Source of the DNA: Paguma larvata
Lineage: Eukaryota; Chordata; Mammalia; Carnivora; Viverridae
NCBI GenBank assembly: GCA_030068075.1
Contig: CM057826.1
Span: forward strand, 116,584,746-116,648,745
Direction: 5' to 3'
Length of the DNA: 64,000 bases
Position numbers and translations under genes: made by a program. Positions 47,491 to 58,185 of this stretch are shown piece by piece. The notes under the pieces are model-generated. The model saw only the letters and a list, made by a program, of their open reading frames with translations, did no database searches and had not been told where the DNA came from. The stretch's first letter is position 1. Each line of letters begins with the position of its first letter.

Positions 47491-47594
47491 TAAAAAATAT
47501 TTCGAACTGTCTCCACAATGTATGTCCTAAAACATGACTTTATAAAAAAATACAATTTCTGTGAGAATTAAACGTAACAAAGAACTGAACTCAC

Positions 47595-50019
47595 CTGAAC
47601 AGAAGCAGCTTTATCCTTACATTCATGAAAATCTACAGATGTTAATAAGGAATCATTTTTCTCACAGCTCTCCAGACTGATAAGCGTGTCCACGTAGTTG
47701 GGCTGGGGGAAAAACTCGTGATTCGCCTGCGAGTCCGCGCTGAGAGAGACCTCGTGGGAATACGTCTGTAGGAAAGCGCGCACCCCATCCACGCCCACAA
47801 AGTGCGAGGCGGGAGCGCCCACCAGCCCGCCTCCCGAAGCCCGAAGAAAGCGCATCGAGTGCCAGCGCCTCAGCCGGATAGCCAAGAGGACGATCACAAA
47901 CGCAAGGAAGACGCAGGAGACGGCGGCCACCGCCACCACCAGGTACAGCGTGAGGTCGGAATCGTCTGGGTTGGCTGAGGTCCTGATGCTACCCAGGTCA
48001 GCCAGGACTTCTGGAATGCTGTCGGCCACAGCCACGGTTAGCGAGACGGTGGCCGAGAGTGGGGGTTGGCCGTGGTCCTGCACCGCCACCACCAGGCTCT
48101 GCTTGAGCGCATCTCTGTCCTGCAGGGCCCGCGCTGTGCGCACCTCGCCCGTGTGCAGCCCCACCGCGAAGAGCCCTGGTTCGCTGGCTTTGAGCAGGCG
48201 GTAGGACAGCCAGGCGTTCTGGCCAGAGTCTCTATCCACTGCCACCACCTTGGTCACCAGGTAGCCCGGCTCCGCGGATCGAGGTGCCAGCTCCACGCCT
48301 GTGGAACCGTCCGTGGGCAGGGTGGGGTACAGGATCTCTGGCGTGTTGTCATTCTGGTCCAACACAAATATGCTGACAGAAACGTTGCTGCTGAGTGGAG
48401 GGTCCCCGCTGTCTCTGGCAGTCACCAGGAGCTGCAGGTCTCGTATGTTCTCATAGTCGAAGGAGCGCAGTGCGTATAGAACGCCTGTGTCTGAGTTGAT
48501 GGAGACATAGGAGGAGAGAGGTGATCCCATGATGATGTCCTCAGTCACAGAGTAAGTGACCTGGGCATTGTTGCCACTATCAGGGTCGTGGGCCATCACA
48601 GTGAAGATGGAGGCACCTCTGGGGTTGTTCTCTGGGATATAGGCTGAGTAGGAGCCATGAGGGAAAGTGGGTGGATTGTCATTGGTGTCTGCCACATACA
48701 GGGAGATGTGAATTTGAGTAGATAGAGAAGGGGTTCCTAGATCGGAGGCCGTCACTGTGATGTTGTACATAGAGATCTTTTCTCGGTCCAGATAGTTCCA
48801 TGTCACCAATCTATAATAATTATCTATTGATTTTTCTAATTGAAAAGGTAAATTATGAGGCACGTAACAGATGACTTGACCATTTTTCCCGGAGTCTCGG
48901 TCATGCACATTCAAAAAGGCAATTACTGTTCCAGGAAGAGTATTTTCCAAGACTGGACTAAACAGAGACGTAATGATCACTTCTGGTCGATTGTCATTTA
49001 CATCTTCCACTGAAATGAGCACTCTGGTCCTCCCCAAAAGTGCCCCCACATCTTCAGCTTGTATTTCCATCTCATAAAATGCACATTCTTCATAATCTAG
49101 ACTCCCTGCTGTTGTTATTTCCCCAGTTTTCTCATTAAGATGGAATAACGGAGATTGCTTTTCACTAATTTTCCAGAATCTATAGGCCACTTCTCCGTTG
49201 GCTCCCTCATCTGGGTCACTGGCGCTCACAGTAAGCAGCAGGGTGCCTGGGACCACGTTCTCTGGAACTTTCACTCGGTAGATCGGTTGAGCAAAAACCG
49301 GAGCATTGTCGTTTGTATCCAGCACTGTCACGTGGATGTGCACCTGTGCTGGAGCGACGCGGGTCACCACCATCAGAGGCGATGAGGACCAGATGGTGAG
49401 CAGCCTCTTCCTCTCGGTCCAGGGCGTGCTCCAGCACCAGCTCTGGGTGTAGATTTCCATCGTCTCCAGTTTGCACTTCCAGTGAGAAATACTGATTGGG
49501 GCTGAGCTGGTAGCTCCGTAAGGAATTCATGCCCACATCTGGGTCCACAGCCTCTGGGAGCGGGTAACGTGTTCCAGGTGCAGCAATTTCATTAATTTTT
49601 ACTTCCAGATTTTCAACCTGGAATTTTGGATTATTATCATTGATATCAATGATTTCTATTTCTATCCCAAAAAGTTTTCCTCCACCCTCAACCAGAATAT
49701 TGATATTTACTAGACACTGTGTGCTCTGAGCGCAGAGCTCCTCCCGGTCTATCCTGCCCGCGGTGATCAAGCTGCCAGTTCTCCGATCCAGAGCAAAGAG
49801 CTGTGTCCTACCTCGGGAGACGATGCGGACTCCATGCTTCGCCAGCTCTTGTGACTCCAGACCCAGGTCCTTGGAGATGTTACCCACGAAGGATCCTTTG
49901 TCGCTCTCTTCTGGCACCGAATAGTGGATCTGTCCTCTCCCGATTTCCCAGAGCGTGCCCAATAAAGTGCACAGCAGGACCAGCTCACCGCGTCTCCGGT
50001 AATTCTTTGGAGCAGCCAT
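47595..50019 (-). CDS. PCDHGA8: Protocadherin gamma-A8 variable exon, one-base frameshift in EC2
   Basis: Gamma-A adhesion receptor exon. The start is the ATG ending at 50019 ([12 protein letters not shown]); an in-frame ATG lies 36 nt upstream. The signal peptide, EC1 starting QIHYSVPEE, six EC repeats, TM helix ([18 protein letters not shown]) and tail with [10 protein letters not shown] and [15 protein letters not shown] are all recognisable. The donor GTGAGT is at 47589-47594. The exon is 2425 nt, one base too long. Near 49343 it reads GTGCACCTGTGCTGG, whereas the nearly identical stretch in A9 reads GTGCACTGTGCTGG. The extra C shifts the frame near codon 225 in EC2 and leads to a stop near 49216. 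Everything else in the exon is open, so this is either a very recent loss or a sequencing error. The number 8 is from gene order. Confidence 0.87.
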
Positions 50020-50241
50020 TGTTCTTTCACTACTGATTCCACTCAGAATCTTCATTGGGCATAAGTATCTTGTTTACCTTTTTGCTGCAGCTATGGAGAT
50101 CATATATAAAGCTGGAGTGTCTCACATTTAGGAACGGAGTTTCGCTGCAGCTTTGCAGTTGGTTTGTGGGATCGGCGAGTCTTTACAAGATGGAAGCCTT
50201 TAGTAACAGGATGGCGTTTGGTTAAATTTATCTCCAAGTAG

Positions 50242-50264
50242 GTGAACAGCGGCGCTTAGAGTCC
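50242..50264 (-). promoter_or_regulatory. CSE of the PCDHGA8 promoter
   Basis: The plus strand reads GTGAACAGCGGCGCTTAG, about 230 bp upstream of the A8 start. The AGCGGCGCT core is intact. Confidence 0.87.
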
Positions 50265-50852
50265 TTAGCAGTTACTGCATCCATTTAGATAAGTAATAGT
50301 GTATGCCAGGTTATTGAGAGAAAAAAAATTCTTCTTGCCTTTTATAGTTTGTTTTTAATGTATTTACTTGGTCTCTGAAGTCATATTTTAAATGTAATTG
50401 CCAAGAAGCACGGATGAAGTAGGGTTAAAGTTTTATAAAGTATTATTAAGTGATATCAAAAGATTTATCAATTAGTCTCATATTACTCAAATTTCTGGAA
50501 TATATTTACTCTTAAAATGTAAATCATTTAAATTTTATTTCGTATTATGCCCTAAGATTTATTGTACATCTATTATGAAATAAGTAGGGAATCCAGTTGT
50601 CACTGAAAATTCATTTTTAGAATAAAGTAGACCTACAGGAGATGATTGACTCCTATGGTGTTTTATTTGATGTAAATTAATTAATCATTATACTAAGTTC
50701 TCAGTAGAGTTGTTACTTTTTTAGTATACTTTTTAAATGCCATTTTAATTACATATTGATAATGTCTTCAAATTAACATTGTGAATTTTAACAGGATAAA
50801 TGCTTTTACTTTCAAGTTTCATCAGAGACTGTATTGTTTTGTTATTTTACTT

Positions 50853-50967
50853 ATTTATTTAGTTCATTATTTATTTTTAAGTAATCTCTACACCCATCAT
50901 GGAGCTTGAACTCACAACCCTGAGATCAAGAATCGCATGCTGTACCTACTAAGCCAGCCAGGCAACC
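50853..50967 (-). repeat. Short tRNA-type SINE
   Basis: Reverse copy (TTAAGTAATCTCTACACCCA to CTAAGCCAGCCAGGCAACC) with imperfect flanking duplication TGTTTTGTTATTTTACTTA / TGTTTTGCTACTTTATTTA. Confidence 0.82.
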
Positions 50968-51487
50968 TGTTTTGCTACTTTATTTAAACTGAGTATTTTT
51001 CTATTTGAATAGAAAATATTTAAAAAATACAAATGAATACACAACGAAAAGCCAATCTTCATCCTATTCTTCCACAAATGAGATATGATATTTTAAAGCA
51101 GACTTAAGTAACTTCTTATTAAAGACATATATTCTAAACTTAATTTTACTAAATTAAGTTAGTATTTACTAAAGTTAGTTAGTTTGATTAAGAAAACCAC
51201 ACAAAGAAACACGTAAGTATCACTAAGCAGTCAAAAAGTGTCAATACAAAAAAACGGTGTCTCTTTTCTTTAGCAGTTTGTAGAGTGGCTAGTAACTGAT
51301 GCCGCTGTTAACAGAAATCTATAAATGTATTATCTAATATTAACTTGTATGCACATCAGATTGGCAGTTTTGTCTAAAATTTGAAGAACTGAAGACTCTA
51401 TTTCTCTCCTAGAGATAGTAGAATGACTAGAAGACCTCTAGCTATATTAGCTTAGGGTTGCAAAAAAGACAGTTCAAAATGATACAG

Positions 51488-51605
51488 GTGTGTGTGTGTG
51501 TGTATGGAAAACTTGCGCTGCAAGTAAAAGAAAATGCTTTTATTTTCTGGTGCACATAAAGATCTTACTGCTAAGTAAAATGCTTTTACACACACACACA
51601 CACAG
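51488..51605. repeat. Facing TG and CA runs
   Basis: A (TG)n run at 51488-51503 and a (CA)n run at about 51589-51605 lie about 85 bp apart and are mutually complementary. Confidence 0.75.
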
Positions 51606-51855
51606 TTCATTACACACAACTGCAATGTGTCCATCTACATAAAAATCCATGTTAAGACACCTTGCTCCAGCAGGTTTTGAAACAAAGGGGAGTAAATATA
51701 AGAAACAAAACAGTTAACTCAGTTAAGAAAAATGTCTACTTTTAGCTTCTTTTTTGTTTTGTTTTAAAGGTTTATTTAAATGACTGTCCACTTTTACATT
51801 TACACTATGTCTAAGTTAAAAAAATTAACATATTAGTTAATAAGAAGAAAACTTA

Positions 51856-52025
51856 GGGGCGCGTGGGTGGCTCAGTCGGTTGAGCGTCAGACTTCAGCTC
51901 AGGTCATGATCTCGAGGTCCGTGGGTTCGACCCTGCGTCAGGCTCTGTGCTGACAGCTCAGAGCCTGGAGCCTGCTGCAGAGTCTGTGTCTCCCTCTCTC
52001 TCTTCCCCTCCCCCACTCATGCTCC

Positions 52026-52067
<42 letters not shown>

Positions 52068-52097
52068 AAAAATAAATAAAAAAATTATAAAAAAAAT
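51856..52097 (+). repeat. CAN-SINE with CT microsatellite
   Basis: Head GGGGCGCGTGGGTGGCTCAG, a CT run at about 52025-52062 and an A-rich tail. The target-site duplication AAGAAAACTTA lies at 51845-51855 and 52098-52108. Confidence 0.93.
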
Positions 52098-52382
52098 AAG
52101 AAAACTTAGAAAACCTAAGTCTCATTAGCTTTTAGAAGATAGGCTATAACATCGTCTCTTTCCCTTTGTAGATAAAACCACACTCCCTCTGCTTTGTAGA
52201 CCTGAGCCCAGTAAGACACCCCAAAAGACACATTAACTGCTCCTGTTTCAACTTCCCTTAAAGAATAGTATGACAGTTTTACTTCTTAAAGAAATGTTTA
52301 GATCTACAAATTGTATCTTTTCCTATGAATATAAAGAATTGGGTAGATTGTAAGAAGCACATTATACTTAAAAGAAACTCAC

Positions 52383-54782
52383 CAGATGGGAAGTTGACTC
52401 ACTGGAGTTGCAAAGCGGAAATATGGCCCCGGATGAATCACCACAAAGTATGTCTTGTTCTGAACTCAACTGCTCATTACAGTTTAGAAAATTAAACTCT
52501 GTCTTTCCAGTTTGGGCAACGCACAAATTGTAGGAATAAGGCAAAGTCCCTTCACTGTAGTTGGGAGGAACCACAGGTCCAGATTTGGAACTAAGACCTG
52601 ACTGAAAGCAGCCCCAGGCAGCGGGGCTGGAGGAGCGGCGCAGGCGCAGGGCCACCGCCAGGATCACCGCCAGGAGGAAGAGCACCGAGATCAACGCCAA
52701 GGCCACCACCAGGTAAAACTGCAGCTCGGCCTGGGGGTCAGAGGGCTCCGGACGGTCGCCGACATCGGGCAGTACTTCTTGGAGGCTGTCAGCGAAAACC
52801 AGGTGCAGCGTGGCGGTGGCCGACAGCGGAGGCTGTCCCCCGTCCCGCACAGCGACCAGCAGGCGCTGGCGCGCCGCGTCCCTGTCGCCCAAAGCACGCG
52901 CAGTGCGCACCTCGCCCGTGCGCAGTCCCAGGCTGAAGAGCCCGGGCTCGCTGGCCTGCAGCACGAGGTACGACAGCCAGGCATTGTGTCCCGAGTCGGC
53001 GTCCACCGCCACCACCTTGGTGACCAGGTAGCCGGGCTGCGCGGCGCGCGGCACCGTGTCGAAGAGCGCCGAGCCGTCGGGCCCCAGCGCCGGGTACAGC
53101 ACCCTGGGCGCGTTGTCGTTGCGGTCGCCCACCAACACGCGCAGGCTCACGTTGGCGCTGAGCGCGGGCGAGCCCTGGTCGCGGGCCTGCAGCGTCAGCT
53201 CGAAGGCGCGCAGCTGCTCGTGGTCGAAGGCGCGCTGCGCGAACACCACGCCGCTCTGCGCGCTCACGGACACGTAGGACGCCAGCGCGCGTGGCTCCAG
53301 GTCGCTGGCCACGATGGAGTAGGAGACGTGGCCGTTGGGTCCCAGGTCGGGATCTGAGGCGCCTACTTGGGCGATGGATGCTCCAGGAGGATTGTTCTCC
53401 GCCACGTGGACCACGTAAGAAGGCTGTTCGAAAACTGGCGCGTTGTCGTTGACATCGCCAATGTGTAGGGTAAAGCTGCAGCTGGAGGAGAGGGGTGGCT
53501 TTCCCCTGTCGGTGGCTGTGATAGTAATATTGTACTCAGAGGTCTGCTCACGGTCCAGAACTCCATCTGTCACTAATTTATAGGTGTTTATCGAAGAAGA
53601 GAGTATTTTAAATGGAACATCCCCTTCTAATTTACAAGCAACTTCTCCGTTGTATCCGGAATCCTTGTCACGGATTTTAAGCAAAGCAACGTGTGTTCCC
53701 AGCTTGGTGTCCTCCATAATAAGATCCGGTAGAGACTGGATTATTACTTCTGGGAAGTTGTCATTTATGTCCTGGACCTCTATCTCCACGGTACATTGGG
53801 CAATCATTCCTCCACCATCCCTTGCTTCCAAAACTATGGAATATTCTTTGACTTCCTCAAAATCTAAGGTATTTAGAATAGTAATTTCCCCTGTATTAGA
53901 ATTCAGGTCAAACTGGGTGATCTGGCCTGCTTCACTGAAAGAGAAGGTGATCTGGGCATTGACACCTTCATCCTGATCGGTGGCCATCACCCGAAGCACA
54001 GTGGTACCAGGAAGCACGTTTTCCGGAAGGCTCACCCTGTATAGTTCTTGGCTGAACACTGGAGGGTTATCATTGGCATCAGTCACTAGGACCCGGATCT
54101 GGGCAGTACTACTTAGGGGTGGATCCCCACTGTCCAATGCAATCAAGGTCAACTGGTAGGATTTCTGCTCTTCCCGGTCTAAAGGCATCTTTAGTACCAG
54201 CTCAGGATATTTACTACCATCTAATTTCTCTTTATTCACGAGTGAGAAATGATCATTCGGATTGAGCTGGTAATTCCGTAATGAGTTGACACCTATATCT
54301 GCATCATGGGCAGATCCTAAAATAAATCGTGCCCCAGGGTTTGTGGACTCACTTATTTGCAGCTCAAAGGAAGGTTGCGTGAATTTTGGCGTGTGGTCAT
54401 TAATATCTTCGATGTCCACACTCACGTGATAAAAGTTCAATGGATTCTCAGCAACAGCCTCAAATTCCAGAGCACAGGCTGGCTTCTTCCCACAAAGCTG
54501 CTCCCGGTCTAGCCTGCCGCTCACAAGTAACTCGCCGCTCTTGGCGCTCACAGTGAAGTAAGGTTTTTCCGAACTGATGCGCAGTTGTCGAGTAGGCAAC
54601 TCTTGCACGCTGAGTCCCAGATCCTTGGCGAGGTTCCCCACCACCGAGCCCTCGGGCATTTCTTCGGGAATCCTATAGCGGATCTGCTCTGAGAGCGCCG
54701 GGCAGAACAAAGACAGCAGGAAGGGAAAGAGCACCGGCCGCCTCTCAGCCCAGCAGCCCCTTTCCCCAGCGCCGCTCCCCAT
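52383..54782 (-). CDS. PCDHGB4: Protocadherin gamma-B4 variable exon, intact
   Basis: Homophilic neuronal adhesion receptor exon. The 800 codons are open from MGSGAGERG to the phase-0 donor GTGAGT (52377-52382). Signal peptide (LFPFLLSLFCPALS) is followed by EC1 beginning EQIRYRIPEE, six EC repeats with DINDH or DxNDN linkers, a TM helix near residues 685-710 (FYLVVALALISVLFLLAV) and a gamma-B tail with PPNYSEGTLPYSYNLC. EC3 carries ITQFDLNSNTGEIT, a feature I remember from B4. An in-frame ATG 27 nt upstream (MSNLRGAKG) is an alternative start shared with B5. The promoter, leader and EC1 are nearly identical to B5 over 730 bp, and EC5-TM is nearly identical to all gamma-B paralogues, which indicates conversion. 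The protein would be completed by the shared constant exons outside the window. Confidence 0.95.
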
Positions 54783-55010
54783 CCCTTTGGCTCCCCTCAG
54801 GTTGCTCACCGGCCTGCAGACGCCGGATTACAAATAATCTCTGTGCTGCAGATGTCCGGAGCTCCGAACCGGCTATATTCCCTGCGTGAGGGTCAGGGTT
54901 CCCTCTTTTCCAGAGGAGGAAGTGGTGTAAAGGCTCCAGCTAGCGAGTCTGATACAGGGAAAGCGCGCTGCGGCTGCGCGAGCGGATCGCCAGTGCCCAA
55001 GCTCTGCACT

Positions 55011-55036
55011 TTGGCCAACAGCGGCGCCCACAGTCC
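55011..55036 (-). promoter_or_regulatory. CSE of the PCDHGB4 promoter
   Basis: The plus strand reads TTGGCCAACAGCGGCGCCC, about 235 bp upstream of the B4 start. Gamma-B elements carry GCGCCC where gamma-A elements carry GCGCTC. The copy is intact and identical to the B5 copy. Confidence 0.88.
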
Positions 55037-56935
55037 GCACTGGGAAACTGCAGGCCCCGCTGCTTCAGTTTAACCAACTACAATCATCACAATCCAGCGC
55101 CTAACTGAACAAATTATTTTTATATGTTTATATATTTAATGACGATTAGTTCGTACTATTAGCTACATAATTATCCCAAATTTCCAGGTGTTCAGGGTAA
55201 TCCACATGTTGACATGTGTCTTCAAATCCGCACCATAACAGAAAGGTGACTATAACACATATTTGGCCTAAACGATCTCAGAGTACAGCAATTTTGAATA
55301 CTAACATGAGAAAAATTTTATCCTTCTTTCCTTGTTCCTCTTTTTCTTGACTTCATTACTTTTTGGGTACCTCTATGCTTATTCATTTCAATTTTTCAGA
55401 AAGCAATACTTACACTGAAATTGTCTTTGAAAGGGCACAGTTTATATTTACCTCTAAACCCTTCTTTTCTTTCAAATTAATTTCAATTATTTATTTATAG
55501 TAATATTAAATGATGTACACTTCTCTCATTTAAGAAAACGACAACCAGGAAAACTTAGCCTATTTCTTCTCCTTCGCATTGCACAATTATTTTCCTAGTT
55601 ATAAAAATGTAACATCAACCTTCAAAGTTACCAGGGAAATATATTTTGCCTTCCAACACAAAGTCACTTACCTTGGTCTAGTGCAGTGAGGTATTGGTTC
55701 TCACTTCTGTGCTTAAATGTAACATCACATGATGACCTCAAATGATAAAAGTTCCTAGGATATTCAATTGCAATAGCATACTGACTTTAGTGGTGGTTTC
55801 TTTCCTTTGTTGAAAAATATTTTTAAGTATCTAATGAATTTGTCTGGGGATATTCTTTTTCAAAATACCCGATAGTCATATTTCTGCCTCCCAAAGTATC
55901 AGTAATATTATCTTTTCAAGTGATTGTATATCTGAACTCTGCAAAATATATGAAACATACTTTCACACTATTGCACAGCCCAATTTATGCAAAATGCCAC
56001 CAAACACAATACCATGCTAGAAAAAAGGTCCTTTTATTAACACTCAAAAGGTTACTATAGCCAGAAAAGAGTTAGCTTATCCCCCTCTTTCCTATTGAAG
56101 AATTATTTTCCTGGTTACACAATGTAACATCAATCTCCAAAGTTACAAAGGGAAAAATATTTTGCATAGTTCCTAGGAAACAAGTAGGTCCAAGTAAATA
56201 AAATTACTTGTCATCAACCCCTTCTACTTGCTAGTCAACTGATATACTAAGCTTTACTGAAATGTTATATAATGAATATAAAAGTAGTTAACCCTAGATT
56301 GGGTTATTTCTAACTGAATTTTTTTAGCAGATCCAGTAAATTGAATCAACTTCTGGTCTTGAGTATACGAGATTGTTATTTCATAAAGCAAGCATCCCTA
56401 ATCTCCCATTAGGAGAGCCCATAAACACACTTCACATGGCTGTACCACTCACACAATACAATGGAATTTTGTATTACAACATATAACTGCTTATTTCACA
56501 AGTGCCACTTGAAATGACATTTTATTTGATGTCATATTTAATTGGTTTCAGACAATAACCTTTAGTGTGGCATTAGATCCCTATCTGTCATTGATATAGA
56601 TCTTAGTGAAGCTTGACACACACATTCCATTCTTTAGCCATCAGTCTAAACTTCTACCAGGATCTGACTTTAGTAGATGATGATGCTTTAAATTTGTCAG
56701 AAAGCAAAATAACACCTCACACTTGTCAGAATGGCTAAAATCAAAAACAAGAAACGACAAGTGTTGGTGAGGATGTGGAGAAAAAGTAATACTCTTGCAC
56801 TGTTGGTGGGAATGCAAACTGGTGCAGCCATTGTGGCAAACGGGTTGGAGATTTCCTCAAAAAGTTAAAAATAGAACTGACTTACTATCCAGTAATGGTG
56901 CTACTGGGTATTTACACTAAAGATACAAAAAAACA

Positions 56936-57102
56936 GGGGTACCTGTGTGGCTCAGTCAGCTGAACAGCGGACTCTTGATTTTGGTTCAGGTCATGATCTC
57001 ACGGTTCTGACAAACGGAAGTGGCTTGGGATTCTCTCCCTCCTCTCTCTCTGCCCCTCCTCCCATTCACACATGCACTCTCTCTCAAATAAATATTTTTT
57101 AA
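56936..57102 (+). repeat. CAN-SINE inside the L1
   Basis: Head GGGGTACCTGTGTGGCTCAG, with flanking AAAGATACAAAA on both sides. Confidence 0.87.
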
Positions 57103-57232
57103 AAAGATACAAAACCATTAATTCAAACAGACGCATGCATCCCGATGTTTACAGCAGCATTATTTAAACTAGCCAAATTATGGAAATAGGCCCAAGTATG
57201 CACTGACTGATGAATGGATAAAGAAAATGTGA

Positions 57233-57237
57233 TATAT

Positions 57238-57284
<47 letters not shown>

Positions 57285-57338
57285 TATATACCTACACATA
57301 CACATACGTATATATAATTATACATATACATACACACA
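57233..57338. repeat. TA/CA compound microsatellite
   Basis: TATGTGTGTA followed by TA and CA dinucleotide runs, then CATACACATACG variants. It lies inside the L1 3' end. Confidence 0.9.
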
Positions 57339-58185
57339 CTGGAATATTATTCAGCCACAAAAAGTATGAGATCTTGTCATTTGCAACGACATGGATGGAG
57401 CTCGAGAGTATAATGCTAAGTGAAATAAGTCCATCAGAGAAAGACAAATACTGTATGATTTCACTCACATGTAAATTTAAGAAATGAAACATAAGCAAGG
57501 GGAAAGAGAGAGTGAGAGAAGCCAAGAAACAGATTCTTACTATTGAGAATAAACTGGTGGTTACCAGAGGGGAGGTGGGTGGGGGGAATGGGTGAAATAG
57601 GTGATGGGTTAAGTAGTGCATTTGTCATGATGAGCACCGGGTGATATATGAGTTGTTGAGTCACTATATCATACACCTGAAACTAATATAACACTGTATG
57701 TTAACTATACTAGAATTAAAATTTTTAAGTATGTCAGGAAGCAACTGAGATTTTCAAACCCATCAAGTTGAGGTATATGGAGGCAGAAGATCTTCGAGAA
57801 CTTTTCCTAGATCTAATCTAAAGAGAATCCTAAGAATATGTATAAGATGTATTTTCCTCTTGCTAACCCAGTGCAATGAGAAAGATGTAACAATTTATTC
57901 TCATTTATAAAACACATGAATTCAGAACGCTGAATGGAAAATAGGTGGAAGGTATAAAAATGTGATAGTCCACTTATTCACAATCTTGTACAGGCTTCCA
58001 CTAAGGAAATGACACCAAAACCTATGTCAGTAAGTGTTCTATGCTAAAGTCTCACCACTGAAATAAATTGGTGAACTTGCTTTGCCTCTTACATCTTTAA
58101 AACATTTGTTTCACAATACAATAAAGAAAATTACACAAAATATAATTCCTCAAGGATATAAAGACAAACGTATTAGTGAACTCAC

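Larger units (their letters stand above)
45115..47594. other. A8-B5 intergenic segment
   Basis: AT-rich with two SINEs (46991-47102, 47266-47490). Parts of 45830-46620 look paralogous to 55600-56560 upstream of B4. No gene seen. Confidence 0.6.
50265..52382. other. B4-A8 intergenic segment
   Basis: AT-rich with two SINEs and facing TG/CA runs. No gene seen. Confidence 0.6.
56708..57731 (+). repeat. 5'-truncated L1 3' end
   Basis: L1 3'-end sequence (GTGTTGGTGAGGATGTGGAG, GGAATATTATTCAGCCACAA, TTTCACTCACATGTAAATTT, CATACACCTGAAACTAATAT) with no coding capacity. The target-site duplication TGTCAGAAAGCAA (56695-56707) / TGTCAGGAAGCAA (57732-57744) marks the insertion. It contains a SINE and a microsatellite. 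Confidence 0.85.
55037..58185. other. A7-B4 intergenic segment
   Basis: AT-rich. The L1 3' end (56708-57731), its nested SINE and a microsatellite occupy a third of it. No gene seen. Confidence 0.6.

Noticed and set aside
55700..55800. Possible gamma-B EC1 relic containing TGATAAAAGTTC, as in B4 and B5
   Set aside because: Only about 35-50 bp align convincingly and the neighbouring exon sequence on either side does not. Chance similarity is too likely without a computed score.
57233..57338. Repeated short units as a CRISPR-like array
   Set aside because: These are simple TA/CA dinucleotide runs in a L1 3' end of mammalian DNA, without spacers.
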